A stretch of DNA of 58,794 nt from Oleiagrimonas sp035690885. GTDB taxonomy: Bacteria > Pseudomonadota > Gammaproteobacteria > Xanthomonadales > Rhodanobacteraceae. The position numbers were made by a program, and so were the translations under genes. The stretch is from contig DASSKC010000092.1 in assembly GCA_035690885.1 (NCBI GenBank), positions 1 to 58,794 of the forward strand, read 5' to 3'. Under the pieces are notes generated by a model. It saw only the letters and a program-made list of their open reading frames with translations. It had not been told where the DNA came from and did not search any database. Of this stretch, positions 51,475-58,794 are shown piece by piece; the first letter of the stretch is position 1, and each line of letters opens with the position of its first letter.

Positions 51475-51491
51475 TTGGCACGGACCCTGCA
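51475..51491 (+). promoter_or_regulatory. Sigma-54 promoter of glnK-amtB
   Basis: TTGGCAC-GGACC-CTGCA matches TGGCAC-N5-TTGCW with one mismatch; the GG and GC are exactly 12 bases apart. Expected start of transcription is near 51501, 45 bases before the glnK start codon. Confidence 0.88.
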
Positions 51492-51546
51492 ATGAGGACG
51501 AGGTCGATTCGACCGTTGCGTGTCGACCATGAATGGAGTCCTGCCC

Positions 51547-51885
51547 GTGAACCTGATCACCAGCATCATCCGTCCGCACAAACTCGACGCCGTGCGCCAG
51601 GCCCTCGAAGACGTCGACGTCAACGGCATGACCGTGACCGAGGTACGCGGTTTCGGTCGCCAGAAGGGGCATACCGAGATGTACCGCGGCGCCGAGTACG
51701 TGGTCGATTTCCTGCCCAAGATCAAACTGGAAGTGGTGGTGACCGACGATCGCCTCCAGGCCGTGCTCGACGCCGTGCAGTTGGCGGCGCACACCGGCAA
51801 GGTCGGCGACGGCAAGATTTTCGTGGTGCCGATCGGGCAGGTAGTGCGCATCCGCACCGCCGAGCTGGACGGGGATGCGCTGTGA
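51547..51885 (+). CDS. glnK: P-II nitrogen regulatory protein (GlnK/GlnB)
   Basis: 112 residues when read from GTG 51547 (GGAG eight bases upstream). This gives exactly the family length and puts the T-loop uridylylation tyrosine at Tyr51 (R-G-A-E-Y-V-V-D-F). Other motifs: I-I-R-P-H-K-L-D-A-V-R, G-R-Q-K-G-H, and K-V-G-D-G-K-I-F-V-V-P at 86-96. It senses 2-oxoglutarate and ATP/ADP and gates the ammonium channel encoded next. Its stop overlaps a possible GTG of amtB. Preceded by a sigma-54 promoter and NtrC site, so nitrogen-limitation induced. Confidence 0.97.
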   Translation: MNLITSIIRPHKLDAVRQALEDVDVNGMTVTEVRGFGRQKGHTEMYRGAEYVVDFLPKIKLEVVVTDDRLQAVLDAVQLAAHTGKVGDGKIFVVPIGQVVRIRTAELDGDAL

Positions 51886-51932
51886 AGCCGTGCACGCCTA
51901 CCTCGTCATTGCCCGAACGTGGGTCCTGTTCG

Positions 51933-53237
51933 ATGCTTCTGCGTGGTCGCCGTTGCTGGCGACCAGCTCTGGCCGCATGCCTCGCGCTGGGCATGGCGCC
52001 GGCCCTGCACGCCGCGCCGCTGGCGGCCATCAACAAGGGCGATGTCGCCTGGATGCTGACCTCGACCCTGCTGGTGCTGATGATGTCGATACCCGGCGTG
52101 GCACTGTTCTACGGCGGACTGGTACGGGCCAAGAACGTGTTGTCGGTGATGATGCAGGTGCTGACCGTGCTGGCGCTGGTGTTGCTGCTGTGGACGGCCT
52201 ACGGTTATTCGCTGACGTTCAGCGGTGGCGGCGCCTTCATCGGCAACTTCGACAAGGCCTTTCTCGATGGCATCTCGGCATCGTCGCAAGCGTCGGGACT
52301 GCCGGAATATCTGTATTTTTCCTTCCAGGCGACATTTGCCGGCATTTCTTGTGCACTGATCGTCGGCGCGCTGGCCGAGCGCATGAAGTTCGGCGCGGTA
52401 CTGGCCTTCACGGTGTTGTGGTTCACGTTTGCCTACGTGCCGGTCGCGCACATGGTGTGGGCGCCGAGCGGCTGGCTGCACACCTTGGGGGCGCTGGATT
52501 TCGCCGGCGGCACCGTGGTGCATGTCAATGCCGGCATGGCGGGTCTGGTCGGGGCCGCCTTGCTGGGGCCGCGCATGGACATGGGGCGCACGGCGATGCG
52601 CCCGCACAACCTGCCGCTGGCGATGGTGGGCGCGGCATTGCTGTGGGTCGGCTGGTTCGGCTTCAATGCCGGCTCGGCGCTGTCGGCCAACGCGACGGCC
52701 GCACTGGCATTCGTCGACACCTTGCTGGCCACTGCCGCCGGCGTGCTGGCGTGGCTCGGCGCCGAGGCCGTGTTCCGCAAACGGCCGTCGATGCTCGGTG
52801 GCATCTCCGGCGTGATCGCGGGTCTGGTCGGCATTACTCCGGCGTGTGGCAACGTCGGGCCGTTGGGCGCGATCGCCATTGGTGCACTGGCCAGCCTGGC
52901 TTGCCTGTGGGGCGTGAACGGGCTCAAGCGCCTGTTGCGCGTGGACGATGCGCTGGACGCATTCGGCATCCACGCCGTCGGCGGCATTGCCGGCGCGTTG
53001 CTCACCGGCATCTTCAGTGTGTCCGCGCTGGGCGGCAACGGCGGCAACGGTTTCGGCATGCTGCACCAGTTCGGGATACAGGCTCTTGCGGTCGTGATCA
53101 CCCTGGCCTGGAGTGCTCTGGTGGCGTTGTTGGCCGGTCTGCTGGTGAAGTGGGTGTACGGTCTGCGCGTCAGCGACGAGCACGAGCGCGAAGGGCTCGA
53201 TACCACGGTGCATGGCGAGCGTGCCTATGATGACTGA
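51933..53237 (+). CDS. amtB: AmtB-type ammonium transporter
   Basis: 434 residues from ATG 51933, with a cleavable signal peptide (about 1-27, ending H-A before A-P-L), as in AmtB. A GTG at 51882, overlapping the glnK stop, could give 17 more residues. Eleven membrane helices. Motifs: G-L-V-R-A-K-N-V-L-S-V-M-M-Q, D-F-A-G-G-T-V-V-H-V-N-A-G (first pore His), G-F-N-A-G-S-A-L-S and D-D-A-L-D-A-F-G-I-H-A-V-G-G (second pore His). Moves ammonium or ammonia into the cell and is blocked by GlnK. The operon glnK-amtB is the typical unit. Confidence 0.96.
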   Translation: MLLRGRRCWRPALAACLALGMAPALHAAPLAAINKGDVAWMLTSTLLVLMMSIPGVALFYGGLVRAKNVLSVMMQVLTVLALVLLLWTAYGYSLTFSGGGAFIGNFDKAFLDGISASSQASGLPEYLYFSFQATFAGISCALIVGALAERMKFGAVLAFTVLWFTFAYVPVAHMVWAPSGWLHTLGALDFAGGTVVHVNAGMAGLVGAALLGPRMDMGRTAMRPHNLPLAMVGAALLWVGWFGFNAGSALSANATAALAFVDTLLATAAGVLAWLGAEAVFRKRPSMLGGISGVIAGLVGITPACGNVGPLGAIAIGALASLACLWGVNGLKRLLRVDDALDAFGIHAVGGIAGALLTGIFSVSALGGNGGNGFGMLHQFGIQALAVVITLAWSALVALLAGLLVKWVYGLRVSDEHEREGLDTTVHGERAYDD

Positions 53238-53272
53238 CAACAGGCGACGCGAGACGGATCAGGTCGTCGCGA

Positions 53273-53319
53273 CGCACCAAGATGGTGCGTAACTCATGCG
53301 CCATGCATCAAACTGGAGC
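53273..53319. promoter_or_regulatory. Two NtrC enhancer sites upstream of glnA
   Basis: Site 1 at 53274-53288, GCACC-AAGAT-GGTGC, is a perfect consensus palindrome. Site 2 at 53305-53319, GCATC-AAACT-GGAGC, is a weaker copy. Their centres are 31 bases apart, about three helical turns, which suits cooperative NtrC binding as in E. coli glnA. Confidence 0.88.
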
Positions 53320-53371
53320 AATCCGACGTTTTGCCATCTATCCAAGTCGTTGAATTGACATATGTTCGCTC

Positions 53372-53388
53372 TTGGCACAGGGTTTGCT
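53372..53388 (+). promoter_or_regulatory. Sigma-54 promoter of glnA
   Basis: TTGGCAC-AGGGT-TTGCT, a perfect match to the -24/-12 consensus TGGCAC-N5-TTGCW. Expected transcription start is near 53399, 35 bases before the glnA start codon. Confidence 0.95.
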
Positions 53389-53433
53389 TACATCAGGAAA
53401 CCCTTGTTCACTTCCATCCACGCGAGGCCATTC

Positions 53434-54843
53434 ATGTCCGCCGACACCATCCTCAAGCAAATCGCCGATGAGCACATCGAGTTCATCGACCTGCGTTTCA
53501 CCGACCTGCTCGGCAAACAGCATCACCTCACCTATCCCGCGCACAGCGTCGACGAAACCCTGTTCGAGGACGGCAAGATGTTCGACGGCTCGTCGATTGT
53601 CGGCTGGAAGGGGATCAGCGAGTCGGACATGGTGTTGATGCCCGACCCCGACACCGCCTTCGTCGATCCGTTCAGTGCGCACAAACAGCTGGTCATGACC
53701 TGTGACGTGCTTGAACCCTCGACCATGCAGGCCTACGGTCGCGACCCGCGCTCGATCGCCCGTCGCGGCGAGGCCTACCTCAAGGCCAGCGGCATTGCCG
53801 ACACCGCGTACTTCGGCCCCGAGCCGGAATTTTTCGTGTTCGATTCGATCCGCTGGCGCAACGACATGGGCCGCGTGTTCTACGAGATCGAATCGGAAGA
53901 AGCGGTCTGGAGTTCCAGCAACGATTACGAAGGTGGCAACCATGGCCATCGGCCGGGTGTGAAGGGCGGTTACCTGCCGCTCGGCCCCAGTGACTCGCTG
54001 GCCGACCTGCGTGCCGAAATGTGCCAGGTGCTGGAAAAGCTTGGCCAGGTCGTCGAAGTGCATCACCACGAGGTTGCCACCTCCGGCCAGTGCGAAATCG
54101 GCACGCGCTTCAACACGCTGGTGAAGAAGGCCGACGAGCTGATCGACATGAAGTACGTGATCCGCAATGTCGCCCATGTGCACGGCAAGACGGCGACCTT
54201 CATGCCCAAGCCGGTGGTCGGTGACAACGGCAGCGGCATGCACGTGCACCAGTCGCTGGCCAAGAACGGCGAGAACCTGTTCGCCGGCGACCAGTACGGC
54301 GGTCTCTCGCAGACGGCGCTGTGGTACATCGGCGGCATCTTCAAGCACGCCAAGGCCATCAACGCGTTCGCCAACGCCACCACCAACAGCTACAAGCGCC
54401 TGGTGCCGGGCTTCGAAGCGCCGGTGATGCTGGCCTACTCGGCCCGCAACCGTTCGGCCAGCTGCCGCATTCCGCACGTGTCCAACCCCAAGGGCCGTCG
54501 TGTCGAACTGCGCTTCCCGGATCCGATGCAGTCTGGCTACCTGACCTTCACCGCGCTGATGATGGCCGGCCTGGACGGCATCGCCAACAAGATCGACCCG
54601 GGCGCGCCGGCCGACAAGGATCTGTACGACCTGCCGCCGGAAGAAGAGCGCAACATTCCGCAGGTGAGCTCCAGTCTGGACATGGCGCTGGAAGCGCTGG
54701 ACAAGGATCGCGACTTCCTCAAGGCCGGCGACGTGTTCAGCGACGACGTCATCGATGCCTACATCGCGGCCAAGATGCGCGAGGTCACCGACTATCGTGC
54801 CAGCACGCATCCGCTGGAATTCCAGATGTACTACGGGCTGTAA
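53434..54843 (+). CDS. glnA: Type I glutamine synthetase
   Basis: 469 residues, the same length as E. coli GlnA. It makes glutamine from glutamate, ammonia and ATP. Motifs: M-F-D-G-S-S-I-V-G-W-K-G-I (about 50-62), F-G-P-E-P-E-F-F-V-F, H-H-H-E-V-A-T-S-G-Q-C-E (about 210-221), the K-P-x-x-G-D-N-G-S-G-M-H site (about 264-275), and the adenylylation tyrosine at Tyr398 in K-D-L-Y-D-L-P-P-E-E. So it is regulated by GlnE as well as transcriptionally by NtrC and sigma-54. ATG 53434 has GAGG upstream. Confidence 0.98.
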   Translation: MSADTILKQIADEHIEFIDLRFTDLLGKQHHLTYPAHSVDETLFEDGKMFDGSSIVGWKGISESDMVLMPDPDTAFVDPFSAHKQLVMTCDVLEPSTMQAYGRDPRSIARRGEAYLKASGIADTAYFGPEPEFFVFDSIRWRNDMGRVFYEIESEEAVWSSSNDYEGGNHGHRPGVKGGYLPLGPSDSLADLRAEMCQVLEKLGQVVEVHHHEVATSGQCEIGTRFNTLVKKADELIDMKYVIRNVAHVHGKTATFMPKPVVGDNGSGMHVHQSLAKNGENLFAGDQYGGLSQTALWYIGGIFKHAKAINAFANATTNSYKRLVPGFEAPVMLAYSARNRSASCRIPHVSNPKGRRVELRFPDPMQSGYLTFTALMMAGLDGIANKIDPGAPADKDLYDLPPEEERNIPQVSSSLDMALEALDKDRDFLKAGDVFSDDVIDAYIAAKMREVTDYRASTHPLEFQMYYGL

Positions 54844-54856
54844 GGACACGGCGCAC

Positions 54857-55366
54857 ATGCCGCAAGCGCAGCCGATCATCCGCACAGCCACGGCCGGCGA
54901 TGCCGTGGCTGTCGCGGCCATCTACAACACGTACATCGCCAGCAGCCACGCGACCTTCGAAACCGAGGCGGTGGACAAGGCCGGGATGGCGGCACGCATC
55001 GCGCGCGTCGGCACAGCATCGCTGCCGTGGCTGGTTGCGGTCATGGACGGTACCTTGGTCGCGTATGCCTACGCGTCGCCATGGAAAGCACGCGAGGCGT
55101 ATCGCCACAGCGTGGAAACATCGATTTACATCGATCCGGCGCACGTCGGCAAGGGCATCGGCGTGTGTCTTTACGCCGACTTGCTGACCGCATTGCGTGA
55201 GCGACCGCTGCACGCCGTCATCGGTGGCATCGCATTGCCGAATGAGGCCAGCGTCGCGCTGCACGAGCGACTCGGCTTTCGCAAGGTTGCGCATTTCGAG
55301 CAGGTGGGGCACAAGCTGGGACGCTGGATCGACGTCGGGTATTGGCAGCTCGTGCTTCAGGGCTAG
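54857..55366 (+). CDS. GNAT acetyltransferase, phosphinothricin/methionine sulfoximine type
   Basis: 169 residues, ATG 54857, 13 bases after glnA. GNAT fold with I-R-T-A-T-A-G-D-A at the start, F-E-T-E (about 33-36), S-I-Y-I-D-P-A-H-V-G-K-G-I-G (acetyl-CoA loop, about 88-101), G-G-I-A-L-P-N-E-A-S-V-A-L-H-E-R-L-G-F, and the late R-W-I-D-V-G-Y-W-Q-L. This is the Pat/YncA pattern, acetylating glutamine-synthetase inhibitors such as phosphinothricin or methionine sulfoximine. Its place next to glnA would suit protection of the synthetase. That is inference. Confidence 0.9.
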   Translation: MPQAQPIIRTATAGDAVAVAAIYNTYIASSHATFETEAVDKAGMAARIARVGTASLPWLVAVMDGTLVAYAYASPWKAREAYRHSVETSIYIDPAHVGKGIGVCLYADLLTALRERPLHAVIGGIALPNEASVALHERLGFRKVAHFEQVGHKLGRWIDVGYWQLVLQG

Positions 55367-55396
55367 TCGGGAACACGAACAAGTGAACAAGGGCTG

Positions 55397-55425
55397 GTGC
55401 ACGCCGCACTTCCGGTGGCGTGCAC
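55397..55425. other. Perfect nine-base inverted repeat upstream of the TorF porin gene
   Basis: GTGCACGCC and GGCGTGCAC separated by 11 bases, within the short gap between the acetyltransferase and TorF genes and 58 bases before the TorF start. It lacks a T-run, so it is an operator or mRNA hairpin candidate, not a clear terminator. Confidence 0.55.
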
Positions 55426-55482
55426 TCCAGGCTCACGACCTCCCTTTGTCTGCACACAACCGATCGAGCAGGGAGCAAGACC

Positions 55483-56217
55483 ATGAAACAGTTGCATCGC
55501 AGTTCCGGGCGCGCCGCCATCTTCGGGTCCACGGTCACGGCGCTGGCCATCGGCATGAGCTTGATGCCGAGCACGGCGGCACGCGCGGCCGAGCTGTCCG
55601 GGTCGGCCAGCCTGACCTCCGACTATGTGTGGCGCGGCACCTCGCAGACGCATGGCAATGCCGCATTCCAGGCCGGCTTCGCGGTCGGTGGCGCGTCCGG
55701 TTTTTACGCATCGGTTTGGGGTTCGAATATCGACTTTGGTCCCGGCACCGATGCTCGCGCCGAGCTCGATACGGCGGTCGGCTGGAGCCATGCGCTGGGC
55801 CGCGACTGGGCGCTGGATGTCAGCGTGCTGCATTACGCCTATCCCGGCTCCGATGCGGATCTGGACTGGACCGAGCTCGACGGCACCCTCACCTGGCGTG
55901 ACAACTACTGGGCCTCGCTCGGATGGTCGCCCGAGGCCCTGGGCTCGGATTCAAGCGGCACCTACGCACTGGTCGGCGCCGCATTCCCCGTCGCCGACCG
56001 TTTCCGCATCGAGGCCACGCTGGGCCACTACTTCCTGGATGACGTTGCGTTTGCCGACGACGGCTACACCGATGCCGCGCTGAGCGCGATATGGGCCTTC
56101 AGCGGACCGTTCGAGGCACGCCTGAGCGCGCACGCGACCAGCTCGAGCGCCAGGACGATCTTCGGCGACGAGATCGCCGGCAGCCGTATCGAGGCGGCCC
56201 TGCAGGCGTCGTTCTGA
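55483..56217 (+). CDS. TorF-family putative outer-membrane porin
   Basis: 244 residues from ATG 55483 (GGGAG upstream). Signal peptide about 1-36, ending A-R-A before A-E-L-S-G. The mature start S-G-S-A-S-L-T-S-D-Y-V-W-R-G-T-S-Q-T is the hallmark of the TorF/Gcw_chp family, followed by alternating beta-barrel strands (F-Y-A-S-V-W-G-S-N-I-D-F). It ends in A-L-Q-A-S-F, with the terminal Phe typical of outer-membrane proteins. The family is often encoded next to glnK-amtB or glnA, so the porin may admit a nitrogen source. Confidence 0.92.
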   Translation: MKQLHRSSGRAAIFGSTVTALAIGMSLMPSTAARAAELSGSASLTSDYVWRGTSQTHGNAAFQAGFAVGGASGFYASVWGSNIDFGPGTDARAELDTAVGWSHALGRDWALDVSVLHYAYPGSDADLDWTELDGTLTWRDNYWASLGWSPEALGSDSSGTYALVGAAFPVADRFRIEATLGHYFLDDVAFADDGYTDAALSAIWAFSGPFEARLSAHATSSSARTIFGDEIAGSRIEAALQASF

Positions 56218-56451
56218 AGCAAAACGAACGCGGAGTTCTGCACCGTGTCCAAGTTCACCGGGGCCGGCGCAGGTTGGGTTGGGTGACCGGCGCTGACCCG
56301 AAGGCGACATTGGCGTGTGGCTGCATGCGTTCCGGGTGCCGCACGGAGAGTTTCACTACCATTGGGTGTCGTGGAAGGGTGCCATGGTGGTGATCAGGTC
56401 CTCGCTATCGCGTGGGATCGGCACGCAGGAAGGCTTTTGAGGCAAACAAGA

Positions 56452-57456
56452 ATGAAAGATATCGTGCGCTGGGGCGTTGTTGGTAACGCGCGTATTGCGC
56501 GGCAAGCGCTGATTCCGGCAATCAGGAAGGCGAAGAACGCCGAGTTGACGGCTGTCGCCAGCCGGAGCGCCGCCAAGGCGAAGGAGGCGGCGGACACGTA
56601 TGGCTTTCGAAAATTCCATGACAGCTACGAGGCGCTGTTGCGCGACCCGGACGTGGACGCGGTGTACATTCCGTTGCCGAACGGGCTGCATGCCGAATGG
56701 ACTGTCAAAGCAGCGCGAGCGGGCAAGCATGTGCTGTGCGAAAAGCCGGCGGCACTGACGGCCGTCCAAGCGCAGCAGATGGTGGAAGCCTGCCACGCGA
56801 ACGACGTGGTGTTCATGGAGGCTTTCATGTATCAGTTTCATCCGCAGCACGAGCGGGTCAGGGCGATTGTCGCGTCGGGCGAGATTGGCGAGGTGCGGTT
56901 GATGCATTCGCGGTTCGCCTTTCGACTGGATGATCCGGGCAATGTCCGCTTTGACAAGAAGCTGGGTGGTGGTGCGCTATATGATGTGGGGTGTTATTGC
57001 ATCCATTCGTCGCGGCACATCCTTGGCGCCGAGCCGTCGGCGGTTTATGCGCGGGCGCACGCGGACCCCGACAGTGGTGTTGATCTGACCACCACCGGAA
57101 TGCTCTCTTTCGACCACGGTTTGCAGGCCTCTTTCGACTGCAGCTTTGAAACCGTGCCGGGCGAGTTTTTCGAGGTGATCGGAGACAAGGGGCGCATTCA
57201 TGTACAGCGCCCTTATCGTCCGGACAAGAACGAGGACGGCCAAGGCCGCATCGTGGTCACCATGGCGGATGGGGAAAGCCGAGTCGAACGCATCGCGGGT
57301 GACTCATATGTCCTCCAGGTCGAGCACTTTTCGCAGTGTGTGCTGGATCATTCTGCGCCGACGTATTTCGGCCAGGCAACGGTGCGCAACATGAAGGTCA
57401 TCGACGCCTGCCGTCAATCGATCCGCTCGGGACAAGCCGTTCCGCTGGGTTTCTGA
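56452..57456 (+). CDS. Gfo/Idh/MocA-family oxidoreductase
   Basis: 334 residues, GAGG eight bases upstream of ATG 56452. The Rossmann domain starts V-R-W-G-V-V-G-N-A-R-I-A (about 4-15). Then come V-D-A-V-Y-I-P-L-P-N-G-L-H-A-E-W, and G-K-H-V-L-C-E-K-P-A-A-L, with the conserved Lys-Pro, at about 91-102. The second domain has G-G-G-A-L-Y-D-V-G-C-Y-C, where the Asp and Tyr are catalytic. It is an NAD(P)-dependent sugar or inositol dehydrogenase of unknown substrate. Unlinked to the neighbours. Confidence 0.92.
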   Translation: MKDIVRWGVVGNARIARQALIPAIRKAKNAELTAVASRSAAKAKEAADTYGFRKFHDSYEALLRDPDVDAVYIPLPNGLHAEWTVKAARAGKHVLCEKPAALTAVQAQQMVEACHANDVVFMEAFMYQFHPQHERVRAIVASGEIGEVRLMHSRFAFRLDDPGNVRFDKKLGGGALYDVGCYCIHSSRHILGAEPSAVYARAHADPDSGVDLTTTGMLSFDHGLQASFDCSFETVPGEFFEVIGDKGRIHVQRPYRPDKNEDGQGRIVVTMADGESRVERIAGDSYVLQVEHFSQCVLDHSAPTYFGQATVRNMKVIDACRQSIRSGQAVPLGF

Positions 57457-57462
57457 ATTCCC

Positions 57463-58794
57463 TCAGTCGATCATTTCCAGATCGGACAGGCGCGGCCGCT
57501 CGACGGGGATGCCTTGCGCGTTGCAGCTGCCGATGTCACATAACGCTTTGCGCAACGTCGGTGCCTGCTGGACGATCAGGTGGAAGATCGTGTTTTGCTC
57601 GATCTCACCGTGGAAGACGGCGGCGCCGGCGCCGTGCGCGAACACCGCGACATCGTCGCCGCCATGGGTTTCGCTGGGCAGCGGGATGGTCGCTTCCTGC
57701 AGATAATTCGGGTCGGTGGTGTCGACGTGGGTGAGATCGGGGCGACCCTGGGTAATACCCGAGGCGTGGTCATAGTGGTGCGGGAAATGCTTGGGGCCTT
57801 CGGGCTGGGTGTCGGTGGCGCCGGTGTAGCCGGGGCCGCTGGCAAATCCCAGTGTGGTGTAGGGCAGGCCGGTGGCGTCGGTGGCCAGTTCGCCGTGACC
57901 GCCGTGGTAACTGCTGGTGGCGCCGCGGACCAGGCCGAGGATGGGATTGCCGCGTGCCGGGTAGCCGCGCATGCTCAGGGTGTGGCTGTGGTCGGAGGTG
58001 ACCACGATCAGGGTGTGTTCGGGGTCGGTCATCGACTGCGCCACTTTCACCGCTGCGGACAGATCGATGGTTTCGTCCAGCGCGCGATAGGCGTTGCCGG
58101 CATGCAGGGCGTGGTCGATGCGGCCGGCCTCGACCATCAGGAAGAAGCCCTTGTCGCTGCGCTTGAGGATGGTGAGGGCGCTGCGGGTCATGTCGGCCAG
58201 GCTGGGTTCGCCGGCCTTGTCCTGGGCGCGATCGTGACCGTAGTGCATGTGCGAGGGCTCGAACAGACCCAGCAGGCGTGGCGTATGGGCGAGGTCGAGA
58301 TCGGCCAGCTGCTTGGCATTCCAGACATACGCGCCGTCCGGGTAACGCTGCTGCCAGAGCTTGACGAGATTGCGACCGTCGGTGCGCTCGCCGTGACGTT
58401 CGGTGTATTCGGGGTCGGTGACGCTGGCGCTGGCGGGCAGGAACGCGGTGCGGCCGCCACCCATGGCGACGTCGATGCCGCCGCCGATGGAAAAGTCGAC
58501 CAGTTGCGCGGCAAAATCGGTGCAGCCGGCAGCGCGGGCCTCGGCGGGCAGTTCGGTGTCGACTTCCCAGTTGCGCTCGGGCAGGTGGCCGTAGGTGGCT
58601 GCCGGTGTGGCGTGGGTGACGCGGGTAGTGGTCACGAAGCCGGCATCCATGCCCGCGGCCTTGGCCAGTTCCAGCATGGTGACCAGGGCATGGCCCTCGC
58701 GGCTGGCACAGTTTCCGCGCTGGGCCAACTGGCCCACGCCGATGAAGCCCAGGCGGGTCTTTGCGCCGGTCATGATGGCGGTCATGGTGCCGGC
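57463..58794 (-). CDS. phoA: Alkaline phosphatase, 5' end cut by window
   Basis: Only the C-terminal ~443 residues are present; the frame is open to the last base, and the visible part begins in the middle of the family's A-G-T-M-T-A-I-M-T-G-A-K-T, so the nucleophile Ser/Thr and first metal ligands lie outside. Visible ligands include V-E-A-G-R-I-D-H-A-L-H-A-G-N (about 220-233), T-S-D-H-S-H-T (about 268-274) and H-G-G-D-D-V-A-V-F-A-H-G near the end. The enzyme is periplasmic and releases phosphate from esters. The lower-case-like tail S-C-N-A-Q-G has an unusual extra Cys pair (C-D-I-G-S-C). Confidence 0.93.
   Translation of the reverse strand, partial: AGTMTAIMTGAKTRLGFIGVGQLAQRGNCASREGHALVTMLELAKAAGMDAGFVTTTRVTHATPAATYGHLPERNWEVDTELPAEARAAGCTDFAAQLVDFSIGGGIDVAMGGGRTAFLPASASVTDPEYTERHGERTDGRNLVKLWQQRYPDGAYVWNAKQLADLDLAHTPRLLGLFEPSHMHYGHDRAQDKAGEPSLADMTRSALTILKRSDKGFFLMVEAGRIDHALHAGNAYRALDETIDLSAAVKVAQSMTDPEHTLIVVTSDHSHTLSMRGYPARGNPILGLVRGATSSYHGGHGELATDATGLPYTTLGFASGPGYTGATDTQPEGPKHFPHHYDHASGITQGRPDLTHVDTTDPNYLQEATIPLPSETHGGDDVAVFAHGAGAAVFHGEIEQNTIFHLIVQQAPTLRKALCDIGSCNAQGIPVERPRLSDLEMID

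Overview
The window is high-GC DNA from a gammaproteobacterium, most likely Xanthomonadales and probably Rhodanobacteraceae (relatives of Rhodanobacter, Dyella or Luteibacter). This placement is inferred from the algZ-algR-hemC order, the RdgC/UbiJ/UbiB set, the TorF porin beside nitrogen genes, and many REP-like repeats. No rRNA or tRNA gene, CRISPR array, prophage or complete insertion sequence was seen. The left edge cuts a YCII (DGPF) gene. The right edge cuts an alkaline phosphatase gene.

Layout. (1) 1-2.4 kb: an ECF42-type sigma factor module with two YCII/DGPF proteins and a DoxX-like membrane protein. (2) 2.4-8.2 kb: glutathione transferase, YczE-like membrane protein, ArsR-type regulator, a double aspartyl protease with PDZ domain, and a P1-family peptidase. 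(3) 8.3-18 kb: algZ-algR-hemC, ubiB-ubiJ, trmL, two tiny paralogous membrane proteins, a lipoprotein, a REP-associated tyrosine transposase (RAYT) among its repeats, ydcH, rdgC and a YgjP-type metalloprotease. (4) 18.1-38.2 kb: a large exopolysaccharide locus. A leftward operon (gfcA-like, wza, gfcB, gfcC, gfcD, vanZ-like) diverges from a rightward one. The rightward part holds wzb and wzc, an undecaprenyl-phosphate sugar transferase, Wzx, a sulfotransferase, a Stealth phosphotransferase, a second sulfotransferase-like protein, a CDP-glycerol-type transferase, Wzy, a GT4 glycosyltransferase and galE. (5) 38.3-42 kb: acs, a phosphopantetheinyl transferase and pdxJ. (6) 42-50.4 kb: a Xre-RES toxin-antitoxin pair, an M24 peptidase, phhA with a divergent Lrp regulator, an acyltransferase-YheT pair, a PQQ-type sugar dehydrogenase and a PEBP protein. 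(7) 50.5-58.8 kb: uppP, then a nitrogen-assimilation block (glnK-amtB, glnA, an acetyltransferase, a TorF porin), a Gfo/Idh/MocA oxidoreductase and partial phoA.

How the genes work together. The polysaccharide locus carries what looks like the full set of group 4 capsule secretion parts (gfcABCDE-etp-etk of E. coli) in a different, divergent order, next to a Wzx/Wzy assembly line. Two PAPS-type sulfotransferases, a Stealth sugar-phosphate transferase and a CDP-glycerol-type transferase predict a polymer that is both sulfated and phosphodiester-containing. The middle of this block is visibly less GC-rich than its flanks and looks horizontally acquired. The nitrogen block has textbook sigma-54 promoters and NtrC palindromes in front of both glnK-amtB and glnA. 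Two families of REP-like repeats are scattered at gene ends. One pair lies inside the 5' end of gfcC, two copies supply a stop codon, and one is part of a tandem duplication of the yheT 3' end.
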